DNA from: Puniceicoccales bacterium
GTDB taxonomy: Bacteria; Verrucomicrobiota; Verrucomicrobiia; Opitutales; UBA953
DNA length: 40,235 bases
Direction: 5' to 3'
Assembly (NCBI GenBank): GCA_031285745.1
Contig: JAITVQ010000180.1
Coordinates: 1-40,235 of the forward strand
The translations under genes and the position numbers were made by a program. Under the pieces are notes generated by a model. That model saw nothing but the letters and a program-made list of their open reading frames with translations, was not told where the DNA came from and did not search any database. Shown one piece after another: positions 7,515-17,062 of this stretch (position 1 is its first letter; every line of letters starts with the position of its first letter).

Positions 7515-10286
7515 CTAGTTTTGCGGCGAAAACTCCGCACTTGTCCTCAGCCCGTCGTCTTCGAAACGCAGCCAGAGGTTTACATTCTGAATGCCACGCA
7601 AGATGCCGGTATCCTCAACCTTGGAATTCTTCATCCCCTGGTAAGTCCACGATCCGTAGGGTTTGACATAGGTGCCATCCTTGGCGGAAAGCGTTACCTC
7701 CTTGGGAACCGGTGTCATCCGGCCCAATGCCTTGCCCTGTATTTTCAATGCGGCATCAGCATCGACTCCATATGCCTGCATCCAGGGCAATAATTCAGAA
7801 GCCGAGGCATATACCGAAGTACGATAGGCAGATTGGGCTATGGAAAGCGCCTGCGGTAATCCCAGTTTCAATTCGGAAGGCGTGAGAACGACCCGGGCAT
7901 GACTTGATGCTCCTGATGATTGAGTCCCGACTATCGGAGTCGGAGTCCAAGGATGATTAGTAATATGCAACCAGCCATTTTCAACGGTGGCACCAAACTC
8001 CAGGCGAAGCACCCCTTCCACAGTCCACGCAAAAATCAATTTATTCTCGTCTTCGATAAACACAGCCTCTCTCGCCGACCATGATTCGCGCTGACTATAG
8101 AGACTTCGCAAAATGCCCAGTGCCGCCTTTTCGTCGGAAACACGAACCGCCAGATCGCAGGGTCTCGTAATCATAGCAGCAAACACGGGAACCACCAACA
8201 TCTCCTCACCTCGCATCCCTATCAGGGAACTACGGACACCAAAACTGGAGATCCCCGGAAAATTCGCCTGCACCACCGGGGCAGAATCCCGCACCGAGAG
8301 CACAACCGTATCATCCAATAGCGAAAGCAAGGCGGTATGATTAAGAAAATCGACATCACGCAACATCCGCGAGGTATTTTTGTCCTTGGGAATCTTGAAC
8401 GCCAGCGTGGCTATCGCCGGGTCGCGGTATTCGGGAAGTTTCAACTCTGTCGGTGATATGGCCCCGATTGATTCCTTAATACCGGTATAAAGACTGTTAT
8501 CGATAAGCGGGAGAATGAATGTCTCGAGGGCGATCTTGCCATCCTGCTTCAAATCGAGCCTCACTGCGATGGGATCAAAATACTGACGCCAGAATTGGGT
8601 ATAGCGTTCGCGATATTCATTATAGGCAGTCTGCTCATCGGAAGTCGCAAGCTTGGCCGGATTTTGCGTAAGCGTCTTGATTTGCTCCAAGGTCCCCCAC
8701 TCCTTCGACACAACCCGGCATCCTTTTTCCAGGGTAAGGTCGCTTTCCTTGATCTCCCCTTCCTCCAGATAACCACGTGCCTTGAGCTCAGCCACATCGG
8801 CGGCATCAACACCGTGGTCGAGCCGGTAAAGCAATGCCACTGCCGCAAGATGCTCCATATCGCCACGTGCCGTAGCCCTGCGGAATTGTCCGATCTTGAT
8901 TTCCGGCCCGGTCAATCTCCGGATAAACGGATCGGAAAAATAAACATACACTCCGGTGTTATCGCCTTGGGGCAATTTATGCGTCATGACGCAAAACTCA
9001 TCAGAGCGTCCCAAACTTCCTGCACCGTTTTTTCCGGCGAGGGCCAGCACTCCATCCAGCTCGGCCTTATTCGTCGAAAGGAAAAGCAGATTATCCCTGC
9101 TGGCGAGGTGAAATGCAGACCCATCCGGCAGCGGAACCGACAGCACACCGGGAATTTTCTTCGCCAATTTAAATGGTGTCGTTGCGTTCGGTTTCAACCG
9201 GATGACAAATGTCAGGTCAGTATTGTCGCGGAAAAACACATCCGGGGTAATCAAGGCAAGCTCGGCTACATTTCCGCCGGAAAACCAAGTACGCGCTTGA
9301 TCAGGCGTCAGGCCAAACTTGGCCGTATAGCGAGCCAGCAAGGCATAATCGGCAAAACCTTCGCCCAATAATGGAGTCAACCGGGCTGCGGTATCATCGG
9401 CCCCATCCAGCAGTGCCGCTACCTTGCGAGGTTCGCGAACAGATAGGAAAAATCGGTCGATGGGGGCATAGTCAGCCAGTGAGAACGTTGGCTCACCAGG
9501 ATTCAATGACGCCAGCATCTCGGCATAGGGATGCGCCTCGACCTCTACACCGGCAATGGAAGAAACATCCACCAATGACGTATCCTTATCGGCCTTCTTG
9601 GTCCGGCTATTCCGTGCTCGGATAACCTGTGTCTGTAATGTCTCGCGAATGGCCGCTTGCCCCCCGAATACAGCCAAAGATCCCATGCGATCTGCACTAT
9701 TGTCACGATTCCGTCGTCCCCAACCTCCTCGTTCAGGCCGGAAAAACGTTTCTGCACCGTAAATGGACTTCAACTTGCTCTCCCATAAATCCACAAGCAG
9801 ATTTGAAGCATCCGGAGGTGTAAGAGCCGCCCATTGGTAAGCCCGTATCTCAGCCCATTGATGAAACAAATCTGCATTATCGGTTGGGTTCTTTTTGGCA
9901 TCAGCAAGATTCCAGCGCACCGTCTCGCTTGCGCCCCCCATGGAGTCGGGTCGACGCAGGGTAAATGTTGCCTCGTCGGCAGAATCATCACGAAGCAATG
10001 CAACAAAACGGCGAGGCTTCTTTTGGTCTGACGGTACAATAGATGGTATATCCTCGTCATCATCTTTTGCCCGATCAAAGGGAATCCAGACCACTTGCCG
10101 GATCGGAGCTGTTGCCGGAGGCTCCTCCGTGTGCCACCTTGCGTCCAGCTCATCAATCTCGCCAACTGCGAGAACCAATCCGGTTTTCTTGTCACGATAG
10201 ACCGACGTGCCACGGGCGGCAATATCGGCAAACAATGCCGAGGAAGAGAAGAGTGCTGCGGCAAGCAACAACGGGAGTTTTTTCAT
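7515..10286 (-). CDS. Large secreted protein of unknown function
   Basis: I start at ATG 10286 because the product then opens with a clear signal peptide (MKKLPLLLAAALFSSSALFA, cleavage probably after ALFA). The longer form from 10364 adds 26 residues before it. The mature protein is about 900 residues, mixed alpha/beta, without membrane helices after the signal. Some segments look like the repeated folds of DUF3352-type proteins, such as FFLSVREPRKVAALLDGADD, LTFVIRLKPNATTPFKLAKK, SAFHLASRDNLLFLSTNKAE and ELDGVLALAGKNG. They suggest a protein that measures or stores something per subunit rather than an enzyme, but I see no catalytic motif. The Deg protease gene follows on the same strand. 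The start faces the cbb3 cluster across a 213-bp divergent region. I do not recognise the family with confidence. Confidence 0.85.
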   Translation of the reverse strand: MKKLPLLLAAALFSSSALFADIAARGTSVYRDKKTGLVLAVGEIDELDARWHTEEPPATAPIRQVVWIPFDRAKDDDEDIPSIVPSDQKKPRRFVALLRDDSADEATFTLRRPDSMGGASETVRWNLADAKKNPTDNADLFHQWAEIRAYQWAALTPPDASNLLVDLWESKLKSIYGAETFFRPERGGWGRRNRDNSADRMGSLAVFGGQAAIRETLQTQVIRARNSRTKKADKDTSLVDVSSIAGVEVEAHPYAEMLASLNPGEPTFSLADYAPIDRFFLSVREPRKVAALLDGADDTAARLTPLLGEGFADYALLARYTAKFGLTPDQARTWFSGGNVAELALITPDVFFRDNTDLTFVIRLKPNATTPFKLAKKIPGVLSVPLPDGSAFHLASRDNLLFLSTNKAELDGVLALAGKNGAGSLGRSDEFCVMTHKLPQGDNTGVYVYFSDPFIRRLTGPEIKIGQFRRATARGDMEHLAAVALLYRLDHGVDAADVAELKARGYLEEGEIKESDLTLEKGCRVVSKEWGTLEQIKTLTQNPAKLATSDEQTAYNEYRERYTQFWRQYFDPIAVRLDLKQDGKIALETFILPLIDNSLYTGIKESIGAISPTELKLPEYRDPAIATLAFKIPKDKNTSRMLRDVDFLNHTALLSLLDDTVVLSVRDSAPVVQANFPGISSFGVRSSLIGMRGEEMLVVPVFAAMITRPCDLAVRVSDEKAALGILRSLYSQRESWSAREAVFIEDENKLIFAWTVEGVLRLEFGATVENGWLHITNHPWTPTPIVGTQSSGASSHARVVLTPSELKLGLPQALSIAQSAYRTSVYASASELLPWMQAYGVDADAALKIQGKALGRMTPVPKEVTLSAKDGTYVKPYGSWTYQGMKNSKVEDTGILRGIQNVNLWLRFEDDGLRTSAEFSPQN

Positions 10287-10499
10287 AGAATACAGGATTT
10301 GAGTGAGCACGCCGGAAACAACTTTGCCTACGGACGCAATGATTCTATCACAAATCATAACCAAGTGTATATTGATAAATTTTTAAGTAACATTAACTAA
10401 ATCGATAATTTATTAGCGCATGAATCATTCTTCTAATAACGCCGATTAGCATTCTTTGAAACCGAGTTAAAAATTGCTGCTTGTTCCTTAAGAGATTTA

Positions 10500-10688
10500 A
10501 TGAGGTGTTTCGTTGTTTCCGTGACCGCTCTCTTAGTGACGATCCCTCTATCCGTCCTACTAGCTCTGTTTTTTATCATAGGCTATTGGAAGGATGTTCA
10601 TTGGCGCAAAGACAGCAGTCTGGAACAGGAATCCTTACTCCCTCTCGCCGACGATACTGATGAAAAGACTGTAACGCGGAAAAACTAA
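10500..10688 (+). CDS. CcoS-like small membrane protein (cbb3 oxidase maturation)
   Basis: The 62-residue product has one transmembrane helix (VTALLVTIPLSVLLALFFII), followed by a tryptophan, a short basic stretch and an acidic tail. CcoS proteins have the layout I/L-P-L-S-L-L-L-A...F-W-A-V-x-S-G-Q-F-D-D-L-E-x-P...L-x-D-D. Here IPLSVLLALFF, a W, SSLEQES and PLADD occupy the matching places, but the SGQFDD core is not conserved. In known systems CcoS helps insert heme and copper cofactors into CcoN in the inner membrane. The position, 63 bp before ccoNO on the same strand, supports the call. No copper ATPase gene (ccoI) is present. The upstream region (10365-10499) is AT-rich and contains a TTGAT half-site at 10373-10377, but no complete FNR box that I can defend. 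Confidence 0.5.
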   Translation: MRCFVVSVTALLVTIPLSVLLALFFIIGYWKDVHWRKDSSLEQESLLPLADDTDEKTVTRKN

Positions 10689-10706
10689 ATCCGGAACCAC
10701 TATCCA

Positions 10707-10736
10707 TTTCAGTTTTTCAGCATTTCAGCCTTTCAG
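10707..10736. repeat. Four TTTCAG repeats at exact 8-bp spacing upstream of ccoNO
   Basis: TTTCAG occurs at 10707, 10715, 10723 and 10731, an exact 8-bp period, in a pyrimidine-rich stretch that ends 15 bases before the ccoNO start. There is no Shine-Dalgarno sequence in front of that start. The repeat could be a low-complexity remnant of a dispersed repeat, or could influence translation or binding. No function is established. Confidence 0.75.
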
Positions 10737-10751
10737 TTTTTCTTTCCCTCA

Positions 10752-13133
10752 ATGAGCGCCCACAAAGTCACGGTCGAATACGACGATAAAACCGTCCGGT
10801 ATTTCTTTCTCGCTGCTGTTATCTGGGGGGCTGTCGCCCTCGCCGCTGGAGTGCTGATCGCTCTGCAAATGGCTTGGTGGCCCGCCAATCTTGGCCTGCC
10901 ATGGACGACCTTCGGCAGATTGCGCCCCCTGCACACGAATGCCGCGATCTTCGCCTTCGTGGGCAACATGATGTTCACGGGGATATATTACTCCATGCAG
11001 CGGCTGCTCAAGACGCGCACGGCATCGGATTTTCTAAGTAAGGTCCACTTCTGGGGCTGGCAGTTGATTATTGTTTGCGCCGCCATCACCCTGCCGCTCG
11101 GGTTAACCCGCGGCAAAGAATACGCCGAGCTGATCTGGCCCATCAACATCATGGTTGCCGTGATCTGGATTGTTTTCGGCGCAAACATGTTCTGGACCAT
11201 TGCCCGCCGCCGCGAAAAAAGCCTCTACGTCGCCATCTGGTTCTACATTGCGACTGTCATCACGGTGGCGATGCTCTACGTCGTCAACCACCTCTCGTTG
11301 CCGACCAGTCTGCTGCACAGCTATCCGATCTTCAGCGGCGTACAGGATGCACTGGTTCAGTGGTGGTATGGGCACAACGCCGTGGCGTTCTTTCTGACGA
11401 CCCCGATTCTGGGAATCATGTATTACTATATGCCCAAGGCCTGCGGGCGGCCGGTGTATTCCTATCGACTTTCGATCATCCACTTTTGGGCGCTGATTTT
11501 CGTCTATATCTGGGCTGGGCCGCACCACTTGCTCAACACCGCCCTCCCCGCCTGGGTTCAGGGGTTGGGAATGATCTTTAGCTTGGTGCTCTGGGCTCCC
11601 TCGTGGGGTGGTATGTTAAACGGCCTTCTCACATTACGCGGCGCATGGGATAAACTGCGAACCGACCCCGTACTGAAGTTTTTCGCGGCAGGCGTTACCT
11701 TTTACGGCATGGCCACCTTTGAAGGGCCGTTGCTTTCCATCCGATCTGTCAACGCCATCGGTCACTATACCGACTGGATCATCGGCCACGTTCACGGCGG
11801 GACGCTCGGCTGGAACGGCCTGATGGCAGCAGGCATGTTTTACTGGCTGGCTCCGCGTCTCTGGGGAAAACCGCTCCGCTCCGTCAATGCCGCCAACATT
11901 CACTTCTGGCTCTCCTTCGTCGGCATCCTGCTCTACGTCGGCTCCATGTGGGCATCGGGCATCGGCCAGGCCCTGTCGCTAAATGAACTTACGCCAGATG
12001 GAAATGCTGCTGCCAACAGCTTCATCGAGACCGTCAAGGCTATCAAACCCATGCTCTTTACCCGCTTCCTAGGCGGAGCGCTGTATTTGGTCGGCTTTAT
12101 TCTGATGATTTGGAATCTCTGGGCAACCATTCGAGCCGGAGCGCCGACCACCACCACCATTGAGGTGGTCGATGAGGATAAACCCCAAACACCATCCCGC
12201 TTCCCTGCCTTTCTTAATGCTCCGGTGCTCTACACCGTTGGCGTTCTCTTCTTCTGTATCGTTTGGATTTTGGCATCGGTCAGCAATTCGTCGTTAGGCG
12301 GAGTCTTCGTCATCATCGGCCTCATCGGTACCGGAGCACTTACTCTCGGAGCCATCGCCCACTTCGAGGTCGCCGGGAAAACCTGGGCAGAGTGGTATGA
12401 TAAACTGCTGGAGCACTCCCTCGCTTTTTCGCTGCTTTCCCTGCTTGCCGTTGTGATTGGCGGCGCAGTCCAAATCATTCCTGTCGTCGCGCAATCCGAT
12501 CCCAAGTCCCTAGGGCCTTATCTTGAAGGACGCCTCCAGAAAGTTTATACACCGTTGGAACTGGCCGGACGGGAAATCTATGTCCGCGAAGGTTGCTACA
12601 CCTGCCACTCGCAAATGATCCGCACCCTGGTACCGGAGGTACTCCGTTATGGCGCAAAGTCAGATCAAGGTTATTCTCGATTGGGCGAGAGTATTTACGA
12701 TCATCCTTTCCAATGGGGCTCCAAGCGAACCGGGCCCGATTTGGCACGAGAAGGAACCGTGGCGGGCCGAGGCAATGATTGGCATGCTCAGCACTTGTTT
12801 GACCCTCGCCTGTTGGAACCCGAATCCATCATGCCCGCCTACCCCTGGCTCTTTAAGCAAAACTTCGACAAGTCTGTTCTCTATGCGCGCATCAATGCAT
12901 TGAGACTGCTAGGTGTCCCCTTTGCCCAAATGTCACCTGCGGAAATTGAAACCCGTTACGACACCCAGGCCAAAGAAATCGCGGAAAGCATCAAGAAGGA
13001 CTATCCGCTCATCACTCCCGACAAGGACATCATCGCCCTCATCGCCTACCTCCAGCAACTCGGCCATTACGAAAAAACAGAAGACGTAAAAAAATCCCGC
13101 GAGGAGGAAACCCGGCATCTGGATCTTCCCTAA
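10752..13133 (+). CDS. ccoNO: cbb3-type cytochrome c oxidase, fused subunits I and II
   Basis: This 793-residue inner-membrane protein joins the catalytic heme-copper subunit CcoN (about residues 1-475) to the cytochrome c subunit CcoO (about 490-793). In the CcoN part, His61 (RPLHTNAAIF) is a low-spin heme ligand. WWYGHNAVAFF and GPHHLLNTALP supply the copper-B histidines, and IIGHVHGGTLGWNG supplies the ligands of heme b3 and the low-spin heme. In the CcoO part, two further hydrophobic segments precede REGCYTCHSQMIRTL, whose C615-x-x-C618-H619 binds one heme c. GPDLAREG and ESIMPAYPWLF follow, the latter with the axial Met. The enzyme reduces oxygen to water with high affinity and pumps protons. 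The fusion is known from several phyla outside Proteobacteria. ccoQ and ccoP follow after an inserted GxxExxY gene. Confidence 0.97.
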   Translation: MSAHKVTVEYDDKTVRYFFLAAVIWGAVALAAGVLIALQMAWWPANLGLPWTTFGRLRPLHTNAAIFAFVGNMMFTGIYYSMQRLLKTRTASDFLSKVHFWGWQLIIVCAAITLPLGLTRGKEYAELIWPINIMVAVIWIVFGANMFWTIARRREKSLYVAIWFYIATVITVAMLYVVNHLSLPTSLLHSYPIFSGVQDALVQWWYGHNAVAFFLTTPILGIMYYYMPKACGRPVYSYRLSIIHFWALIFVYIWAGPHHLLNTALPAWVQGLGMIFSLVLWAPSWGGMLNGLLTLRGAWDKLRTDPVLKFFAAGVTFYGMATFEGPLLSIRSVNAIGHYTDWIIGHVHGGTLGWNGLMAAGMFYWLAPRLWGKPLRSVNAANIHFWLSFVGILLYVGSMWASGIGQALSLNELTPDGNAAANSFIETVKAIKPMLFTRFLGGALYLVGFILMIWNLWATIRAGAPTTTTIEVVDEDKPQTPSRFPAFLNAPVLYTVGVLFFCIVWILASVSNSSLGGVFVIIGLIGTGALTLGAIAHFEVAGKTWAEWYDKLLEHSLAFSLLSLLAVVIGGAVQIIPVVAQSDPKSLGPYLEGRLQKVYTPLELAGREIYVREGCYTCHSQMIRTLVPEVLRYGAKSDQGYSRLGESIYDHPFQWGSKRTGPDLAREGTVAGRGNDWHAQHLFDPRLLEPESIMPAYPWLFKQNFDKSVLYARINALRLLGVPFAQMSPAEIETRYDTQAKEIAESIKKDYPLITPDKDIIALIAYLQQLGHYEKTEDVKKSREEETRHLDLP

Positions 13134-13157
13134 GAAAACTATTCAAGAATCAATATA

Positions 13158-13700
13158 ATGCACATGTCCTCACACGAAGACACGAAGACGCAAAGAGATT
13201 CATCAACACAAGAGTTGGTGCCCAATGCTTTTTCTTTTCATTCCTCTAACAGGAAAGACAAAGAAGATATCGCGCGAATCGTTGTAGATTGCAGTTATCA
13301 GCTCCACATTGAATTAGGGCCAGGACTCTTGGAAAGTGTTTATGAAAAAGTTCTAGCCAAGATGCTAGTAGACCGTGGACTGATCGTCCGACAGCAAATC
13401 CCTGTTCCTATTTCCGTAATGGGAATGAATTTTGATGAAGGGTTCCGGGCCGATATTCTTGTAAATGACATTCTCTTGCTTGAGTTAAAATCGGTCGAAA
13501 ACCTAGCCCCGGTTCATGCGAAACAATTGCTAACCTATCTTCGCCTAATGAAACTACCATTAGGACTTCTCATCAACTTCGGTGCAGCAACTTTCAAAGA
13601 AGGGATAAAGCGCATCGTCAACGGGCCACAAACCTTTGCGTCTTCGTGTCTTCGTGTGAACCAAAATTGTTCGCAGACCGAAGACAAGCATTCGCACTAA
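13158..13700 (+). CDS. GxxExxY family protein
   Basis: The 180-residue product contains the family's diagnostic core: ELGPGLLESVYEKVLAKML, with G-x-x-E-x-x-Y at its centre. It continues with QQIPVPISVMGMNFDEGFRA, DILVNDILLLELKSVENLAP and HAKQLLTYLRLMKLPLGLLI, then INFGA. The spaced acidic residues and ELK motif recall PD-(D/E)XK nucleases, but activity has not been established for the family as far as I know. Its first residues (HEDTKTQRD) and near-last residues (FASSCLRVNQ) are the translation of a 25-bp inverted repeat that brackets the gene. The start at 13158 lies 24 bp after the ccoNO stop, and the gene separates ccoNO from ccoQ. It looks like a mobile or recently inserted passenger rather than an oxidase component. 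Confidence 0.88.
   Translation: MHMSSHEDTKTQRDSSTQELVPNAFSFHSSNRKDKEDIARIVVDCSYQLHIELGPGLLESVYEKVLAKMLVDRGLIVRQQIPVPISVMGMNFDEGFRADILVNDILLLELKSVENLAPVHAKQLLTYLRLMKLPLGLLINFGAATFKEGIKRIVNGPQTFASSCLRVNQNCSQTEDKHSH
13171..13658. repeat. Element bounded by perfect 25-bp inverted repeats around the GxxExxY gene
   Basis: The left arm (13171-13195) begins CACACGAAGACACGAAGACG and ends CAAAG. The right arm (13634-13658) is its exact reverse complement. Within each arm an eight-base unit (ACACGAAG) is repeated. The arms lie inside the coding ends of the GxxExxY gene. I see no target-site duplication and no transposase, so if the element moved it did so by other means. From memory, similar CGAAGACACGAAG-type sequences often border GxxExxY genes in other genomes. 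Confidence 0.9.
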
Positions 13701-13717
13701 TTGACGCCGACCTCCCC

Positions 13718-13906
13718 ATGTTTAAGCGACTTCCATTAGACGAGCTGATTCCGATCCTGAAAATAGCCATCCTGCTCGGGTCGGTTGTCTTGTTTGCATT
13801 CATTTGCTGGAAGGTGTTTCGCATGCGTAAAAAAGATGCCGACCGAATGGCCGCCATGCCAATGGATGACGGTGACACCGATACAACCGAGGAAACAAAA
13901 AAATAG
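13718..13906 (+). CDS. ccoQ: CcoQ-like small subunit of cbb3 oxidase
   Basis: I start at ATG 13718, giving 62 residues. The longer frame from 13646 would read back through the right arm of the inverted repeat beside the GxxExxY gene. The product is MFKRLPLDELIPILKIAILL, followed by a transmembrane helix continuing to FAFICWKVFRMRKK and an acidic tail (MDDGDTDTTEETKK). One helix followed by a basic then acidic tail, at 55-65 residues and between ccoNO and ccoP, is what CcoQ looks like. CcoQ stabilises the association of CcoP with CcoNO in the inner membrane. CcoQ sequences are poorly conserved, so the call relies on position and layout. Confidence 0.7.
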   Translation: MFKRLPLDELIPILKIAILLGSVVLFAFICWKVFRMRKKDADRMAAMPMDDGDTDTTEETKK

Positions 13907-13959
13907 GCTAAACAAACTGCATTCTTTCGGACAAACGCCCTCCATTCGCCCTCTCCACA

Positions 13960-14556
13960 ATGTCTTCACCCCAACAGAATCCTTCCAATCAATCCGTTGC
14001 CGATGGTCCCGTGCTCAGACCGCACGAATACGACGGCATTCAGGAATTCGACCAGAAGCTTCCCAACTGGTGGCTCTTCACACTCTATAGCGCTATCATT
14101 TTCGCATTCGGCTACTGGTTCTACTATTTCCAGTCTAATATCCCCGTCTCCGACCGTGACGCCATCTCCGCCATGGTTCAGGCCAAGGAAGCCAAGGAGC
14201 TTGAATCCCTAAAAGAAATCAACGACGAGACGCTCTGGAAGATGAGTCGCAATCCGCAATTCGTCGAAGCAGGGCGCGCCGTCTTCATGGGTACATGCAA
14301 AGCCTGTCACGGTGAAAATCTCGAAGGCGGCATCGGCTTCAATCTCGCCGACGATGCCTGGGTGCACGGCTCCAAGCCCTCCCAAATCTTCCACAACGCG
14401 CTCAATGGTATTCCTGACACCGGCATGGCAGCCCAGGGCGGAGCGCAACTCGGCACCCAGAAAATCATTCAGGCCGTTGCGTTCATCCTCAGCAAACATG
14501 ATCCCCAGCACATGCGGGATATTCCGCGTGAACAGGAACCGACCTTAAAGAAATAA
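13960..14556 (+). CDS. ccoP: cbb3 oxidase subunit III, one-heme cytochrome c
   Basis: The 198-residue protein has the CcoP N-terminal domain: HEYDGIQEFDQKLPNWWLFT (residues 22-41), leading into one transmembrane helix ending near FGYWFYYF. A single cytochrome c domain follows, with C113-K-A-C116-H117 and a Met ligand in DTGMAAQGG. It lies on the outer face of the membrane and passes electrons from soluble cytochrome c to CcoO. Proteobacterial CcoP has two heme c domains and about 300 residues. Here only one CxxCH is present, and the frame continues cleanly to the stop, so this is a short natural form and not a truncation. The start at 13960 is 53 bp after ccoQ. Confidence 0.95.
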   Translation: MSSPQQNPSNQSVADGPVLRPHEYDGIQEFDQKLPNWWLFTLYSAIIFAFGYWFYYFQSNIPVSDRDAISAMVQAKEAKELESLKEINDETLWKMSRNPQFVEAGRAVFMGTCKACHGENLEGGIGFNLADDAWVHGSKPSQIFHNALNGIPDTGMAAQGGAQLGTQKIIQAVAFILSKHDPQHMRDIPREQEPTLKK

Positions 14557-14576
14557 ACGCAGAGACAGTAAGAGAA

Positions 14577-15047
14577 ATGCCGAAAAAAATCCGAATTGAT
14601 TCTACGACTCATCCACGCTTTGCCGAGTTCTGGAGTATCTACGAACATTCATTCCCCCTTTGTGAGAGACGTGACCTCTCGCACCAGAAAACCATTTTTC
14701 AAAACCAGACCTATTGCTTGGAGGCTTGGCTGAAGGATGATCAATTTATCGGCTTTATCGGCTGGTGGTCACACCCTCATTTTGCCTATGTCGAACATTA
14801 TGCCATCAATCCCAATCTGAAATCCAAGGGATACGGCACCCGTCTTCTGCAAGACTGGATGAAAACCGCGCCGACTCCCATTGTCCTGGAAATCGAGCCC
14901 CTCACAGATGAAACGACCCGGCGGCGGTTTAAGTTTTACCAAAAACTCTCTTTCGTAAAAACGCCCTTCCAGCACCAACACCCCTCCTATCATCCCGGGT
15001 TACCTCCGGTTGATCTCAATCTATTGTCTTACACGGTAGAAATATAG
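14577..15047 (+). CDS. GNAT family N-acetyltransferase
   Basis: The 156-residue product is a single GNAT domain. AWLKDDQFIGFIGWW is the paired strand 2-3 region, and VEHYAINPNLKSKGYGTRLL is strand 4 with the acetyl-CoA pyrophosphate loop (K-S-K-G-Y-G-T in place of the usual Q/R-x-x-G-x-G/A). RRRFKFYQKLSFVKTPF is the C-terminal 'FY...GF' segment. The substrate cannot be read from the sequence. It starts 20 bp after the ccoP stop and sits between ccoP and ccoG, so it is probably transcribed with the oxidase genes, though it has no known part in their assembly. Confidence 0.85.
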   Translation: MPKKIRIDSTTHPRFAEFWSIYEHSFPLCERRDLSHQKTIFQNQTYCLEAWLKDDQFIGFIGWWSHPHFAYVEHYAINPNLKSKGYGTRLLQDWMKTAPTPIVLEIEPLTDETTRRRFKFYQKLSFVKTPFQHQHPSYHPGLPPVDLNLLSYTVEI

Positions 15048-15126
15048 GAGGCGATTTACCGGGAATTTGTTGATAAACAAAAGACCGAGATCATGCCCCC
15101 TTTCACCGCCTAAGAACTTTCGTCCC

Positions 15127-16521
<1,395 letters not shown>

Positions 16522-16566
16522 CAATACCGACACTTGCCCATTCGCCGTTACTTTAGTTTGCTCCGC

Positions 16567-16719
16567 ATGTTTTCTAAAAAACCCTGGCTCTGGTTTATCC
16601 TCGCGTGGATTCTTTTTATCGGAATGACCGTCGCCACACTCGTCATTGCCCAGAAAAACAAACCCGCCACGGTGCCATTGGACTCCGACAAGCCCGCCCA
16701 TCCTCTTTATTCAACCTGA
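16567..16719 (+). CDS. Short membrane protein at the end of the cbb3 cluster
   Basis: From ATG 16567 the product has 50 residues: MFSKKPWLWFILAWILFIGM, the rest of one transmembrane helix (TVATLVIAQ) and a short polar tail. A longer frame from 16534 is possible but its first 11 residues add nothing recognisable. The KPW-start followed by one helix resembles the N-terminus of FixH/CcoH proteins, but the periplasmic FixH domain (about 100 residues) is absent. It may be a minimal FixH relative or an unrelated small subunit. It starts 45 bp after ccoG and ends the cluster. Confidence 0.55.
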   Translation: MFSKKPWLWFILAWILFIGMTVATLVIAQKNKPATVPLDSDKPAHPLYST

Positions 16720-17060
16720 TTGCGCTCATACCATCACAGATTCACGCAGATACTCAGGAAAAAGCTTCTACTTATTGGCTAGCTATTTTCAGGGCAACGC
16801 ATGCGAGCGAGGCGCATTTCTGTGATTTTTATCTGCGTTACCTTGTGTCCAGGTATGGTTTCTTCGTCTTTAAATAAACCCTGTTTTCTGTGCTATTTTA
16901 TACCCGAGCAACAGCCTCCCCCTCTCACAATCAACTCAATGTTGTTAGGTGCTGTGACTCGCCTGCCTTGAAGCTGTCATACTTGAAGTCACATTGGCCT
17001 GTTTGTATCTTTTTGCGATTATTCATTGTTTTATAGTAGCTAACGCACTTGGTCACGTCT
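16720..17060. other. Intergenic stretch with a degenerate inverted-repeat pair
   Basis: No gene is seen. The left part contains ATCACAGA (16733-16740) and ACGCAGATA (16744-16752). About 85 bp further on, TCTGTGAT (16819-16826) and TATCTGCGT (16830-16838) are their respective reverse complements. The order of the two words is kept rather than reversed, so this is two interleaved inverted pairs and not one clean terminal repeat. The words resemble a short dispersed repeat of the CACAGATTACGCAGAT type that I recall from many environmental genomes. From about 16840 to 17060 I see nothing further. Confidence 0.55.
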
Positions 17061-17062
17061 CT

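Noticed and set aside
10373-10388. FNR-type box before the cbb3 genes
   Set aside because: Only one half-site (TTGAT) is present; the opposite half ATCAA is missing at the right distance.
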